Of a DNA stretch of 64,000 nucleotides, positions 16,893 to 25,845 are shown in pieces. Source of the DNA: UBA6049 sp965662345 (GTDB taxonomy: Bacteria > Bacteroidota > Bacteroidia > Flavobacteriales_G > Salibacteraceae); assembly GCA_965662345.1 (NCBI GenBank), contig CBFIHE010000001.1, forward strand, positions 146,191 to 210,190, in the 5' to 3' direction. A program made the position numbers and the translations under genes. The number at the start of each line of letters is the position of its first letter. The stretch's first letter is position 1. A model generated the notes under the pieces. The model was not told the DNA's origin. It did not search any database and saw only the letters and a program-made list of their open reading frames with translations.

Positions 16893-18869
16893 ATGCAATT
16901 CAATACAAATTCCTACCAACCTGATGAGCTTAAGCATCTCTATCGCCTATTGCTAAAACCCAGACTAATTGAGGAGAAAATGCTCATTCTCTTGCGCCAG
17001 GGTAAAATTAGTAAGTGGTTTTCTGGGTGGGGCCAAGAGGCTATTTCTGTGGGAGTTTCGTATTGCATGAAAGAAGAAGAGTACTTGCTTCCAATGCACC
17101 GCAATTTGGGATTGTTCACCACAAGGGGTGTAGCCCTTAACCATTTGTTTGCTCAGTTTCAAGGTAAAATGAGTGGTTTCACAAAAGGAAGAGACCGTAG
17201 CTTTCACTTTGGTTCCAAAGAGCATAGAATTGTAGGTATGATTTCGCACTTAGGTCCGCAGCTTGGCGTTGCAGATGGTATAGCCCTAGCCAACAAGCTT
17301 AAAAAGAACAATGAAGCTGTAGCAGTCTTTACAGGAGACGGTGGTGCTTCTGAAGGCGATTTTCATGAAGCCATGAACACAGCTGCAGTTTGGGACTTAG
17401 CCGTAATGTTTGTGATTGAGAATAATCAGTGGGGGCTTTCAACACCTAGTGTGGAGCAGTTTCGCTGTAAACAGTTTATTGATAAAGGCATAGGCTACGG
17501 TATGGATGCTGTTCAAATAGACGGTAACAACATTATAGAAGTGATTGAGGGGGTAAAGAGAGTCTTAAATCGCATTCGTGAAACTGGTAAACCTGTGCTA
17601 GTAGAGATGATCACTTTTCGCATGCGCGGCCATGAAGAAGCTTCTGGTACCAAATACTATCCAGAAGGTTTGAAAGAGGAGTGGGAAGACAAAGATCCAG
17701 TAACCTTGTTTGAAAACCATTTGAGAGATAAAGGTATTTTGAATGAAGATGATGTGGTTTCTATGGTCAATGAAATCAAAAAAGAAATCAACGATTCACT
17801 GGCACAAGCCGATGCAGAACCAGAACCTGAGTTTTCTGCAGATCGCGAACTAGCAGATGTGTATGCACCTTTTGAGTTGGTTGAGGTAAAGCCCTCAGAA
17901 ACCAAAGAGAAAATGCGCTTGATAGACGCAATCCACAACGGGTTAGATTTAGCCATGGAGAGCCATCCAGGTTTAGTGCTTATGGGGCAGGATATTGCAG
18001 ATTACGGTGGTGTTTTTAAAGCTACAGAAGGCTTTACCACAAAGTTTGGTAAAGAGCGCGTAAGGAATACACCATTGTGTGAGTCGGCCATTTTAGGAGC
18101 TGGACTAGGACTAAGCATTAGGGGTTACAAAGCAATGGTAGAAATGCAATTTGCTGATTTTGTATCAGAAGGAATGACGCAAATCTGCAATAACCTAGCA
18201 AAAGTGCACTGGCGCTGGGGGCAACAAGCAGATGTGGTTGTGCGCATGCCTACTGGTGCGGGTGTAGCGGCAGGTCCGTATCACTCTCAGAGTAATGAAG
18301 CTTGGTTTGCACATATTCCTGGCCTTAAAATTGCCTACCCTGCTTTTCCTTCAGATGCCAAAGGCTTGTTGCTAACAGCTTTTGAAGATCCAAACCCCGT
18401 AATGTTCTTTGAACACAAAGCCCTTTACAGAAGCTTAGACGAAGAGGTATCTAAAGGCTACTATACAATACCTTTTGGCAAAGCCAATGTGGTTAAGGAA
18501 GGTGTGAAGTTGAGTATTATAACGTATGGAATGGGCGTGCATTGGGGATTGAAAATTGCCGAGCAACATCCAACTGAAACTATTGAAGTTGTAGACCTGC
18601 GTACGCTGGTACCGTTAGATGTGGAAACTGTACTTAATAGTGTTAAGAAAACGGGTAAGGCCCTTGTTTTGCATGAAGATGTAGCCTTTGGCGGTTTTGG
18701 TGGTGAATTGGTTTCCATTATTGCTGATCAAGCATTTGAGCACCTTGATGCTCCCGTAAAACGTATTGGTAGTATGAATACTGCTGTACCGTTTGCTCCT
18801 AACTTAGAAAAAGGCTTCTTGGCAAATGCACAATTAGAAGAGGCTGTAAATGACCTTTTAGCGTATTGA
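16893..18869 (+). CDS. 2-oxoisovalerate-type dehydrogenase E1, alpha and beta subunits fused
   Basis: A 658-residue thiamine-diphosphate enzyme that decarboxylates 2-oxoacids and hands the acyl group to E2. The alpha half (1 to about 325) has the ThDP motif GDGGASEGDFHEAMNTAAVW, ending in VIENN. A short acidic linker (about 300-330, DAEPEPEFSADREL) leads to the beta half (about 340-658; LIDAIHNGLDLAMESHPG, ADFVSEGMTQICNN, PYHSQSNEAWFAHIPGLK, VLHEDVAFGGFGGE). Fused E1 subunits of this length are common in Bacteroidota. The likely E2 is encoded at 3405-4718, 12 kb away. The FAD oxidoreductase ATG follows 2 bp after the stop, indicating one transcript. Confidence 0.92.
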   Translation: MQFNTNSYQPDELKHLYRLLLKPRLIEEKMLILLRQGKISKWFSGWGQEAISVGVSYCMKEEEYLLPMHRNLGLFTTRGVALNHLFAQFQGKMSGFTKGRDRSFHFGSKEHRIVGMISHLGPQLGVADGIALANKLKKNNEAVAVFTGDGGASEGDFHEAMNTAAVWDLAVMFVIENNQWGLSTPSVEQFRCKQFIDKGIGYGMDAVQIDGNNIIEVIEGVKRVLNRIRETGKPVLVEMITFRMRGHEEASGTKYYPEGLKEEWEDKDPVTLFENHLRDKGILNEDDVVSMVNEIKKEINDSLAQADAEPEPEFSADRELADVYAPFELVEVKPSETKEKMRLIDAIHNGLDLAMESHPGLVLMGQDIADYGGVFKATEGFTTKFGKERVRNTPLCESAILGAGLGLSIRGYKAMVEMQFADFVSEGMTQICNNLAKVHWRWGQQADVVVRMPTGAGVAAGPYHSQSNEAWFAHIPGLKIAYPAFPSDAKGLLLTAFEDPNPVMFFEHKALYRSLDEEVSKGYYTIPFGKANVVKEGVKLSIITYGMGVHWGLKIAEQHPTETIEVVDLRTLVPLDVETVLNSVKKTGKALVLHEDVAFGGFGGELVSIIADQAFEHLDAPVKRIGSMNTAVPFAPNLEKGFLANAQLEEAVNDLLAY

Positions 18870-18871
18870 TT

Positions 18872-20002
18872 ATGCCATTCAGCTTTTGGGAAAGAGAATC
18901 GTTAAGAGAAATTGATGTACTCATAGCAGGAGGAGGGTTGGTTGGTCTAAGTACCGCTGCTTCTCTTCTGGAACGAAACCCTAAACTGAATGTAGTCTTG
19001 ATAGAGCGAAATACGTTTCCGCTGGGAGCAAGTACTAAGAATGCTGGTTTTGCTTGTTTTGGAAGTGTTACCGAGTTGCTGAGCGATGCACAAACGATGT
19101 CTCAAGCCCAATTGATTGATTTAGTTGCCTTTAGATATACAGGTTTACAAAGGCTACGAACACGTTTGGGTGATGCGGCATTAAACTATGAACCTACAGG
19201 TGGGTATGAACTAATTACAGAAAAAGAGGCTCATGCTCTTGATCGCATTGAAGAAGTGAACGATTGGCTTTTCCCTATATTCAAGGCACCTGTTTTTGCG
19301 CAATCTGTACAGAAACTGAAAACATTTGGATGGGAGGGAAGTACTAAGGTAAAAGCGTTAATCCAAAACGATTTTGAAGGTGCTTTGAACCCTGTGAAAA
19401 CGCTGAATGCGTTAAGACAATATGCCATCTCTCTTGGCCTGATTTACCTTACTGGAGAGGTAGGTGGTTTTGAAGAAGGTGCTAGTGGCTGCCGTGTGCT
19501 TTGCAAAAGCAGTACAGGAGAAGATTTTGAAATTCAATGCAGAAAATTGGTGGTATGTACCAATGCATTCGCTTCTGAGCTTTTAGGTGATGATTCACCC
19601 AAGCCTGGTAGAGGGCAAGTGGTGATATCCAAGCCATTGAATAATAATCAGCTACGAGGTGTTTTTCACTACGATGAAGGCTATTTTTATTTCAGAAACG
19701 TAGGTTCACGCTTATTGGTAGGTGGTGGTAGACATTTAGATTTCGAAAACGAAGAAACAACGAGCTTTCAAGGCTCTAGAATAATCAAAGAGAGTCTGGT
19801 GAATTTGATACAGGAGGTTATTTTGCCTAATGTGCCCGTTGAAATAGAGATGCATTGGACAGGAATAATGGCGTTTGCAAAGAATAGGATTCCTAAGGTG
19901 CGAAAGCACGGAAATCACTGCTTATCTGCTGTAGGTTTAGGCGGTATGGGAGTTGCGGTAGCATCTGCCATAGGCGATGAAGTAGCAGATAATATAGTGT
20001 AA
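18872..20002 (+). CDS. FAD-dependent oxidoreductase of the DAO (D-amino acid oxidase-like) family
   Basis: A 376-residue flavoenzyme. The dinucleotide-binding motif is VLIAGGGLVGLSTAASLLER, followed by the acidic ribose ligand in VVLIERNTFPLGAS. KNAGFACFG and the C-terminal GLGGMGVAVASAIGDEVAD close the FAD site. DAO-family members oxidise amines, amino acids or sugar-linked amines; the substrate is not predictable here. The ATG at 18872 sits 2 bp past the E1 stop and is chosen over a TTG at 18866. The last 88 bp overlap the 3' end of the convergent membrane-protein gene. Confidence 0.83.
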   Translation: MPFSFWERESLREIDVLIAGGGLVGLSTAASLLERNPKLNVVLIERNTFPLGASTKNAGFACFGSVTELLSDAQTMSQAQLIDLVAFRYTGLQRLRTRLGDAALNYEPTGGYELITEKEAHALDRIEEVNDWLFPIFKAPVFAQSVQKLKTFGWEGSTKVKALIQNDFEGALNPVKTLNALRQYAISLGLIYLTGEVGGFEEGASGCRVLCKSSTGEDFEIQCRKLVVCTNAFASELLGDDSPKPGRGQVVISKPLNNNQLRGVFHYDEGYFYFRNVGSRLLVGGGRHLDFENEETTSFQGSRIIKESLVNLIQEVILPNVPVEIEMHWTGIMAFAKNRIPKVRKHGNHCLSAVGLGGMGVAVASAIGDEVADNIV

Positions 20003-20637
20003 GCACTTTTGTAAAAGAGAAAAATAGTGATTGCCATAAGGATATGACTTACATCGTCTTTGTTCATCCAAGGATGTGGATTGATTTTACCTAGAAAAAG
20101 AATAGCGGCTGGAATTAATAGCGATACACCCACCCAAATATTTCTGTACTCTGTTAATCCACTTCTATAGAATTTCATAGCTATTGGAGCCACAATAAGC
20201 AAAAGACCTACAACGGCATTCACAGCAACGGGTAAAAAAAACTCTCCAGAAAAGGCCAAAGTAAGAACAGTGGTGGCTTTAATTACGCTAAAGCTCGATA
20301 GAAGTTTATTGCCAGGCTTCAGTTTGTATAGCATAATCAACTCAAGTACCATAACGCTGAGTACACCAAATCCCCATGCTGGTATTTTACTCGCAAATCC
20401 TAAATAGTTATACAGTCCATGACTAATAGCGCTATTCAATCCCGCTAGGGAATAAAGTAAGAAGAATGATCGCCAGGCTGTTTCAGTTCCAGATTTTCCA
20501 CCTCTATTTTTAAGCTGTATAAAGGCGAATAGTGCTACAGAACCCATCAGTAGATTGGTAAGAACGGCCATCGGCTCAAGCCACTCCAAACCAAGGAATT
20601 CAAAGGAAATTTTATCGTAATCTGCCCCAATTAACAT
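19915..20637 (-). CDS. conserved membrane protein of unknown function, 7-8 TM
   Basis: A 240-residue protein with about seven or eight hydrophobic segments (for example LLMGSVALFAFIQL, AWGFGVLSVMVLELIMLY, VGLLLIVAPIAMKF, HILMAITIFLFYKSAY). Conserved-looking polar spots are NSAISHGLYNYLG after TM2 and KINPHPWMNKDDVSH before the last TM; histidines in such positions occur in membrane hydrolases of the CREST type, but this is only a loose resemblance. I do not recognise the family securely. The 3' 88 bp are antisense to the end of the FAD oxidoreductase gene, and the Pro/Ala/Thr-rich C-terminal tail is exactly this overlap, so it may be an extension gained by loss of an earlier stop. Confidence 0.65.
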   Translation of the reverse strand: MLIGADYDKISFEFLGLEWLEPMAVLTNLLMGSVALFAFIQLKNRGGKSGTETAWRSFFLLYSLAGLNSAISHGLYNYLGFASKIPAWGFGVLSVMVLELIMLYKLKPGNKLLSSFSVIKATTVLTLAFSGEFFLPVAVNAVVGLLLIVAPIAMKFYRSGLTEYRNIWVGVSLLIPAAILFLGKINPHPWMNKDDVSHILMAITIFLFYKSAYTILSATSSPMADATATPIPPKPTADKQ

Positions 20638-20674
20638 GGCGACAAAAATAAACTCTTTTGTATTTGGAATGCGT

Positions 20675-20712
20675 ATAAAAAGAATGCCTCGAATCTTTTC
20701 AGAATCGAGGCA
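20675..20712 (-). terminator. terminator behind the broken PQQ-propeller gene
   Basis: The stem TGCCTCGA (20685-20692) pairs with TCGAGGCA (20705-20712), extended by two pairs across an A-A mismatch. On the minus strand it is followed by TTCTTTTTATA. It lies 29 bp after the stop at 20742. Confidence 0.7.
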
Positions 20713-20741
20713 CTCGGTAATCAGAGCTCTGAATATACCAC

Positions 20742-22416
20742 TCAGTGCGTCTTTAATTTTGAAACGGTCTTCTTTTCATAGACATAGATAAACTTACCAG
20801 CTTCTTGGCTTAAGGATGCAACCGCATCTTTTTTCCCTTTGTAAGTACGGAGGGAGCAGTCGTTTAAGTTGTACGCTGCATAATCTCCTTTGCCAGCATC
20901 CATAATCAAGATGTCTCCTACCACTGCCATCAGCTCTGCGGATTTATACTTATTGGCTTTTTTGGTTTTTCCAGATATTGGGTCTTTAAGGGCAATTCCT
21001 TTTTCTCCTACTACAACTACGTTTTCATTATGCTCTAGCACTGCAGTAGCCAAGCCGTTACCGTCTTTATTGGCATCTTCTTCCATATTCACATCACCCG
21101 TTTTGTAATTGATGTTGTAAATGGATTTACCGCTACACACAATAAGTTGATTCTCTTTTTGGATCATATTCGTTACCCCTTTTTTGAAACGCTCACTATC
21201 CCAAACCAAGGAGCCAGAGTTAATGTCAAAAGCTTGGAGTCCGTTAGGCTTAATGTTCTTGTATTTGATGCTCCAAGTTTGATCAGAACCCGTGGTGCTA
21301 TTTGGGTTATACTGTCTTGAATAGTAGTGCTGCTCACACATTCCACCAATTTGGGCAATAACCACACCGTCTATCACTTCTAGTGAAGGAATTGCTTTAG
21401 CACCTTTGATTTCAGGAGACGTCTACAGTAATTCACCTGTGTGCACATTGTACTTCTTAATGTACTGCTTCTTTGCGTTGCTCATATCAGCCACATACAA
21501 GTCATCACCAACAATGAGTGGATCTGCTACAGCGCCATATGTTTGAACTACTTGCGTGTTCATAGCTCCCCCTCTAGAATAAGATAATTTACCGTCTGGT
21601 GTATAGTCAAACGCAGCACTGTAAATAGACTTACCTGTTTTGTAGTCATATACTTGCAAGCCATTCAATCGTAAGAATACTTTATCTCCTCTAAGGTCTA
21701 AATCAAATAGGAACTCTCTGTAGCCTTTTAATCGGGGTGAGTTCATTTTTTGTTCTGCACGACCTATGTAACTCTGTTCCCAAAGAATATTTCCATTCTC
21801 TGAATTTACGCGTACAATTTGGTTTTTAAAACCACTGAAAAGCGCTGCCAAAGAGCCTGGCTTAAAATTCATGAGTAAAATGGAGCCATCATCTTTGTTG
21901 TAAATGTATTGACCAACAGAGCCTTTAAAGAGGGTGGTTTCCCACTTTTCTTCACCTGTACGTGCATCAATAAAAATCATTCTATCTTTTAATGAAAGTG
22001 CAAAGCCTTGTAAATCTGCTATGTACACTACATTATCTTCTGTAAGGTTTTTATAGAGCTCGCTTGTCCAAAGGAGCGCACCAGATTCAAGGTCAATACA
22101 AGCGATAACATCTTTACCCGTTCGCTTGTCAAACAAAAACACGGTAGAAGATTCCCAGAAGGGAATGAGCTCATCTATTTTTAAGCCTTGGAGCCATGTC
22201 TTTAAAGGCCTTTGACCAAAGAATCGATCCGTCATCATTCTTAAAGACAGACATTTCTTTCTCATTGGCAGCGTAGCTAACATTGCCTTCCAAACCTGTT
22301 CCAGTGTGAATGATTTTGTGTTCAAGCTCTACGGTCCAAGCAGCATCCATTTCTGCTTGTCCAAAGCTAATTAGAGGGAATAGGGCGAATAAAAGCGCTG
22401 AGATTTTCGCGTTCAT
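20742..22416 (-). pseudogene. PQQ-like beta-propeller secreted protein, frameshifted and with an amber stop
   Basis: Three collinear pieces make one gene. Piece 1 (22416 to about 22190) has a signal peptide (SALLFALFPLISFGQA) and NDDGSILWSKAFKDMAP. One extra A at about 22188-22189 (CCAAGGC instead of CCAGGC) then shifts the frame; removing it gives AFKDMAP-GLKIDELIPFW. Piece 2 carries propeller repeats such as DLESGALLWTSELYKN, DARTGEEKWETTLFKG and NSENGNILWEQSY. At 21423-21425 a TAG interrupts HTGELL*TSPEIKGAKAIPS, just where a Trp (TGG) is expected from the repeat consensus. Piece 3 continues in the same frame to 20742. The intact protein would be about 557 residues, secreted, with PQQ/YVTN-type blades. 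Two independent lesions argue for a true pseudogene. Confidence 0.85.
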
Positions 22417-22424
22417 CTTTTTAT

Positions 22425-22830
22425 TTATTTAGGATTAGAAAATTCAAACGTGTGTCTAACCTTGTGAAAGGCATTCTTAGGAAGTTTTACTGGGGCTTTA
22501 AGTGTAGCGAGTGCGCTTTTGAAATGATTTTGATCGGAAACGGACCCACCCTCTCTTGATTGAATAAAAACAGAACGCACTTTTCCTTTCTTATGAAAGG
22601 TTAGGTCAACAACGTAAGTACCAGCTAGGCCTGTTTCTGCAGCGTATTCTGTTAATGCGCCATCGGGTTTCATTAAGTCGTTCAAGTAGGTGTGAATGTC
22701 TTGTTCTAAAGCCTCCTCTGCACTTTGGAGTGTGGTAGCCTTAATTCCTTGACCAGCTTGAACGTTTTTTTTGAGCTAAACCGCTAAGACTAGTTGTAAT
22801 AAATGCTAGTAAGAGTACAATCGCTTTCAT
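22425..22830 (-). pseudogene. small secreted protein with frameshift in a poly-A run
   Basis: ATG 22830 opens a signal peptide (MKAIVLLLAFITTSLSGLAQ) that runs into a stop after KKRSSWSRN. Dropping one A from the eight-A run at about 22767-22774 joins it to the downstream frame: GLAQKNVQAGQGIKATTLQS, EEALEQDIHTYLNDLMKPDG, then AGTYVVDLTFHKKGKVRSVF, ending at 22425. The restored protein is about 134 residues. The C-terminal part, with its GxxVVDLTFHKKGKVRSV strand, has a TonB-C-like flavour, but I do not recognise it firmly. It lies 8 bp upstream of the broken PQQ-propeller gene and was probably cotranscribed with it. A homopolymer sequencing error or slippage-based expression is the alternative. 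Confidence 0.7.
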
Positions 22831-22918
22831 GTGTACAAAGCAATAGCAAGCGGGGTGCTCTTGGAATACAGGGAAATACTTAGAAGTAGGGCAGTGAACT
22901 ACGGTAAATACCGTAAAT

Positions 22919-22946
22919 AAAAAGCCCCGAGCAAAAGCTCGGGGTT
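22919..22946 (-). terminator. terminator of the dideoxyhexose operon
   Basis: The stem CCCCGAGC (22925-22932) pairs with GCTCGGGG (22937-22944), loop AAAA, and is followed on the minus strand by a CTTTTT run. It lies about 130 bp after the rfbH stop. A weaker bulged hairpin (about 22982-23015) lies between the two. Confidence 0.75.
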
Positions 22947-23073
22947 AAACGGAGTTAAGAACTTACAAATCCCTCATTTGTGAGAATCTCCGTTAGGTGC
23001 TAAATTCGGATTCTCTCTGTCGCTTCTGTGGTTAACCAGGTAATAGTTGGGTTTATAAAGTTTGAGTTAAAAA

Positions 23074-24378
23074 CTAACTAGCTTTTAAGAATGACCGGAT
23101 AGCTTCTGCCATGTAATCAAAGTGTGCTTGATCTAACCCAGGCCAAATACCCAACCAGAATGAATCATTCATAATTTTATCTGTATTGGTGAGGTCGCCT
23201 ACTACCCGATGCTCAAGACCTTGATAGGCTGGTTGCCTCAATAGATTACCAGCAAAGAGGAGTCGGGTTCCTATTTTTTGATCTTCTAAATGTTTAATGA
23301 GTTTTTTACGCTCTATGCCCGCACCTTCACGAATGGTAAGCATGAAACCAAACCAAGATGGGTTGCTGTTTTCAGTAGCCTCAGGTAATATGAAGTATTC
23401 TTCAAACTCTTTCATAGTGGCTCTGAGCGCGGCATGGTTTGCCCTTCGCTTTTCAACAAATGAATCTGCTTTTTTTAGCTGACTCAAACCTATTGCCGCT
23501 TGCATGTCTGTTACCTTAAGGTTGTAGCCAATATGTGAGTAGGTGTATTTATGGTCGTATCCTTTGGGTAGCTCTCCCAATTGCCATCTAAATCGTTTTC
23601 CGCATGTATTATCTGTTCCAGGTTCACAGTAGCAGTCTCTACCCCAGTCTCTAAATGACTCTGCTGGTTTTTTAAGCCACGGATTATTTACCAACACCGC
23701 ACCGCCTTCACCCATGGTGATGTGATGAGCAGGATAAAAGCTCACCGTTGCCAAATCGCCAAAGCTTCCAGTTTTTTGACCGTTATACGTTGCACCTAAA
23801 CTATCACAATCATCTTCTATAAGCCATAGGTCATGCTTCTTACAAATGGCTGTAATTACCCCTAGGTTGAAAGGATTCCCCAAGGTATGGGCAAGCATTA
23901 TTCCTTTGGTTTTAGGAGTGATGGCTTCTTCTATTCGAGTTACATCAATGTTATAATTAGGGATATCAACGTCTAAAAATACAGGTATACAGCCATACTG
24001 TATCATAGGGTTTACGGTAGTGGGGAACCCAGCAGCTACTGTTATAATTTCATCTCCTGGCTTGATTTGGCGTTCACCCAATTTTGGGGAGGTAAGGGCA
24101 TTAAATGCGACCAAGTTGGCAGAAGAACCAGAGTTGACCAAAAGTGAAAATGGTGAGCCAAAATAATCGGCAAATTCACGTTCGAATTTAGGTCCAAATC
24201 TACCTGTGGTAAGCCACCCGTCCATAACGGCATCAATGCCAAAGAGCAAATCTTCTTCATCAATAACTTTACCCGTTACAGCGATGTAATCTTCACCAGG
24301 TATAGCACGCTTAAAAGTCTTTTCCTGAAGTTTTGGTAGTAGTAGCGACTTTAGTTCTTCGTTTATATTTTCCAGCAT
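23074..24378 (-). CDS. rfbH: CDP-4-keto-6-deoxyglucose-3-dehydrase (E1, RfbH/AscC/DdhC)
   Basis: A 434-residue PMP/iron-sulfur enzyme removing the C3 hydroxyl of CDP-4-keto-6-deoxy-D-glucose, the key step to 3,6-dideoxyhexoses. It has the DegT/AHBA-aminotransferase fold (SLLVNSGSSANLVAFNAL, LIEDDCDSLGA), but the PLP lysine is replaced by histidine in SFYPAHHITMGEGG (H218/H219), as in E1. The cysteines C191, C249, C251 and C259 fit exactly the C-X57-C-X-C-X7-C pattern of the E1 [2Fe-2S] cluster (DCYCEPGTDNTCGKRF). E1 needs the flavin/Fe-S reductase E3 (AscD), which is not encoded in this window. It is the last gene of the operon from rfbF and is followed by a terminator. Confidence 0.95.
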   Translation of the reverse strand: MLENINEELKSLLLPKLQEKTFKRAIPGEDYIAVTGKVIDEEDLLFGIDAVMDGWLTTGRFGPKFEREFADYFGSPFSLLVNSGSSANLVAFNALTSPKLGERQIKPGDEIITVAAGFPTTVNPMIQYGCIPVFLDVDIPNYNIDVTRIEEAITPKTKGIMLAHTLGNPFNLGVITAICKKHDLWLIEDDCDSLGATYNGQKTGSFGDLATVSFYPAHHITMGEGGAVLVNNPWLKKPAESFRDWGRDCYCEPGTDNTCGKRFRWQLGELPKGYDHKYTYSHIGYNLKVTDMQAAIGLSQLKKADSFVEKRRANHAALRATMKEFEEYFILPEATENSNPSWFGFMLTIREGAGIERKKLIKHLEDQKIGTRLLFAGNLLRQPAYQGLEHRVVGDLTNTDKIMNDSFWLGIWPGLDQAHFDYMAEAIRSFLKAS

Positions 24379-24402
24379 CGGATTTTCCTTTTCTTGCTTG
24401 GT

Positions 24403-25293
24403 TTAGCGATTGATTTCAGATAGCTTTTTACGCAGGTAGTCATCCACATTGGTGAAGTGGAAATTTGGATACTCATCCAAAAATTTTCTGGTTATTAACC
24501 CTCCGATTAACGGTCTGGGGGCGGGTTGGTTCATTTCTTTGGTAAAAATAGGCGTAATAGATATGTTGTGCTCTGGGAAATGTTTCAATATTAGTTCTGT
24601 GAGTTGAACACGATTTACAAAATCTGTTGAGGCGATATTGTAAATGCCAGTTTTATTGTCTTTGAGAAGCAAGTATAAGCTGCGTGCTATATCTGCTGCA
24701 TTCACTGGTGTGGCATATTGGTCTACGGGTAGCTTGATTTCCATGGGCTCATCCTTTAGAACGTTATCTAGCATTCTAGAAATAAAGTTCTTGTTACGCT
24801 CCTCATCTCCATAAACGTTGGTAATGCGTAATACTAAATGGCTAGATGGTAGTGCTTTCACTACTTCTTGCTCTGCCTCAAGTTTATGTTTTCCGTAAAG
24901 ACTAATTGGGTTAACCGTATCTGATTCTGTATAAGGTCCGTTCTCACCGTCAAAAACGTAATCAGACGATATGTAGACTAGTTTAGCGTTGTATTTCTTA
25001 GCTAACTCAATGGCGTTTAAAGTACTTTGAACCGTTTTTTGATAACTTTCATCTGGATTTTGCTCACAATAGTCTACCCAAGTGAGGGCGCCACAATGAA
25101 GGATAACATCTGGATTGTATGTGTGAATATCAAAGTTCTCTGAATCGGATAAATCTAATGTGTTGAACTTAACGGTGTCTTTTGCTTCATAGCTAAAGTA
25201 GGTGCCGATTACATCTATATCTTCTTTGATTTGGAAATAACGCATGCAATTTCCGCCTACTAAACCGGATGCTCCTAAAATCAGAATTTTCAT
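24403..25293 (-). CDS. NAD(P)-dependent sugar-nucleotide reductase, RmlD-like
   Basis: A 296-residue extended SDR protein. Rossmann motif MKILILGASGLVGGNCMRY; catalytic YxxxK in ISLYGKHKLEAEQ, preceded by YISSDYVFDGENGPY, which is the typical RmlD signature. It reduces a 4-keto sugar nucleotide. In this operon it most likely acts last, on the CDP-linked 4-keto-3,6-dideoxyhexose made by RfbH and epimerised by the neighbouring cupin enzyme, equivalent to AscF. A dTDP-4-keto-rhamnose reductase role is the alternative, since a second epimerase gene of rhamnose type lies at 32465. It is spaced 24 bp from rfbH and 12 bp from the epimerase gene. Confidence 0.85.
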   Translation of the reverse strand: MKILILGASGLVGGNCMRYFQIKEDIDVIGTYFSYEAKDTVKFNTLDLSDSENFDIHTYNPDVILHCGALTWVDYCEQNPDESYQKTVQSTLNAIELAKKYNAKLVYISSDYVFDGENGPYTESDTVNPISLYGKHKLEAEQEVVKALPSSHLVLRITNVYGDEERNKNFISRMLDNVLKDEPMEIKLPVDQYATPVNAADIARSLYLLLKDNKTGIYNIASTDFVNRVQLTELILKHFPEHNISITPIFTKEMNQPAPRPLIGGLITRKFLDEYPNFHFTNVDDYLRKKLSEINR

Positions 25294-25305
25294 TGAGATT
25301 GGTTT

Positions 25306-25845
25306 TTAATTGAAGGGTGATTCAAAGGTATCCAAGCTTTCAAAAGCCTTGTCTCTTTCAGAAATAATAGGCTGTGTAGCCTGCCACTCATGGTCTATGC
25401 TACGATAATGTATGCCAGCATCGGCATGTGGGTCGTATGCCGTAGAGGTTAAATAAGTCATGAGGGTTCTATCTTGAAGGGTTTCAAAGCCATGTGCTAG
25501 TCCTTTAGGAATGTAGAGACCTTGATGGGTAGATTCATTCAATTCAACATGAAAAGTTTTGCCAAAAGATGCTGATGATTTTCTCAAGTCTACTACTACG
25601 TCTATGAGCGAACCAGCATTGCAGAAAACAATTTTCACGTGTTCCGAGGGCGGTTTCTGGAAGTGCACTCCTCTAATCACACCTTTGTGGTTCATAGAAT
25701 AGAAGCTTTCTTCAAAAGTGTCTTCTAACCCTGCTTCCCGCAAGGTTGGCGCATGCAAAGTTTTGGTGAAGTTTCCGCGTTGGTCTTCAGCCCTAAAAAA
25801 ATCAAGTATGTAACACCCATCTATGGGAGTTTCAATCAGCTTCAT
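25306..25845 (-). CDS. dTDP-4-dehydrorhamnose 3,5-epimerase-like cupin (probable AscE-type CDP-sugar epimerase)
   Basis: A 179-residue RmlC-fold protein. The catalytic histidine lies in KGVIRGVHFQKPPSE; the second histidine/aspartate pair region is VVVDLRKSSASFGK, and GLYIPKGLAHGFETL forms the core strand. It diverges from the classical RmlC at 32465 (GVHFQKPP versus GLHFQKGD). Its place between rfbG and the reductase, with a 4-bp overlap with rfbG, points to C5 epimerisation of the CDP-4-keto-3,6-dideoxyhexose as in CDP-L-ascarylose synthesis. Substrate assignment is by context only. Confidence 0.83.
   Translation of the reverse strand: MKLIETPIDGCYILDFFRAEDQRGNFTKTLHAPTLREAGLEDTFEESFYSMNHKGVIRGVHFQKPPSEHVKIVFCNAGSLIDVVVDLRKSSASFGKTFHVELNESTHQGLYIPKGLAHGFETLQDRTLMTYLTSTAYDPHADAGIHYRSIDHEWQATQPIISERDKAFESLDTFESPFN

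Noticed and set aside
22982..23015. Bulged hairpin (GAGAAT...ATTCTC with CCG/CGG) between rfbH and its terminator.
   Set aside because: Stem is short and bulged; no T run or known RNA family was recognised.
23715..23730. RfbH lacking the PLP Schiff-base lysine (His instead), suggesting an inactive aminotransferase.
   Set aside because: This is the defining feature of the E1 dehydrase class, supported by the full four-cysteine pattern.
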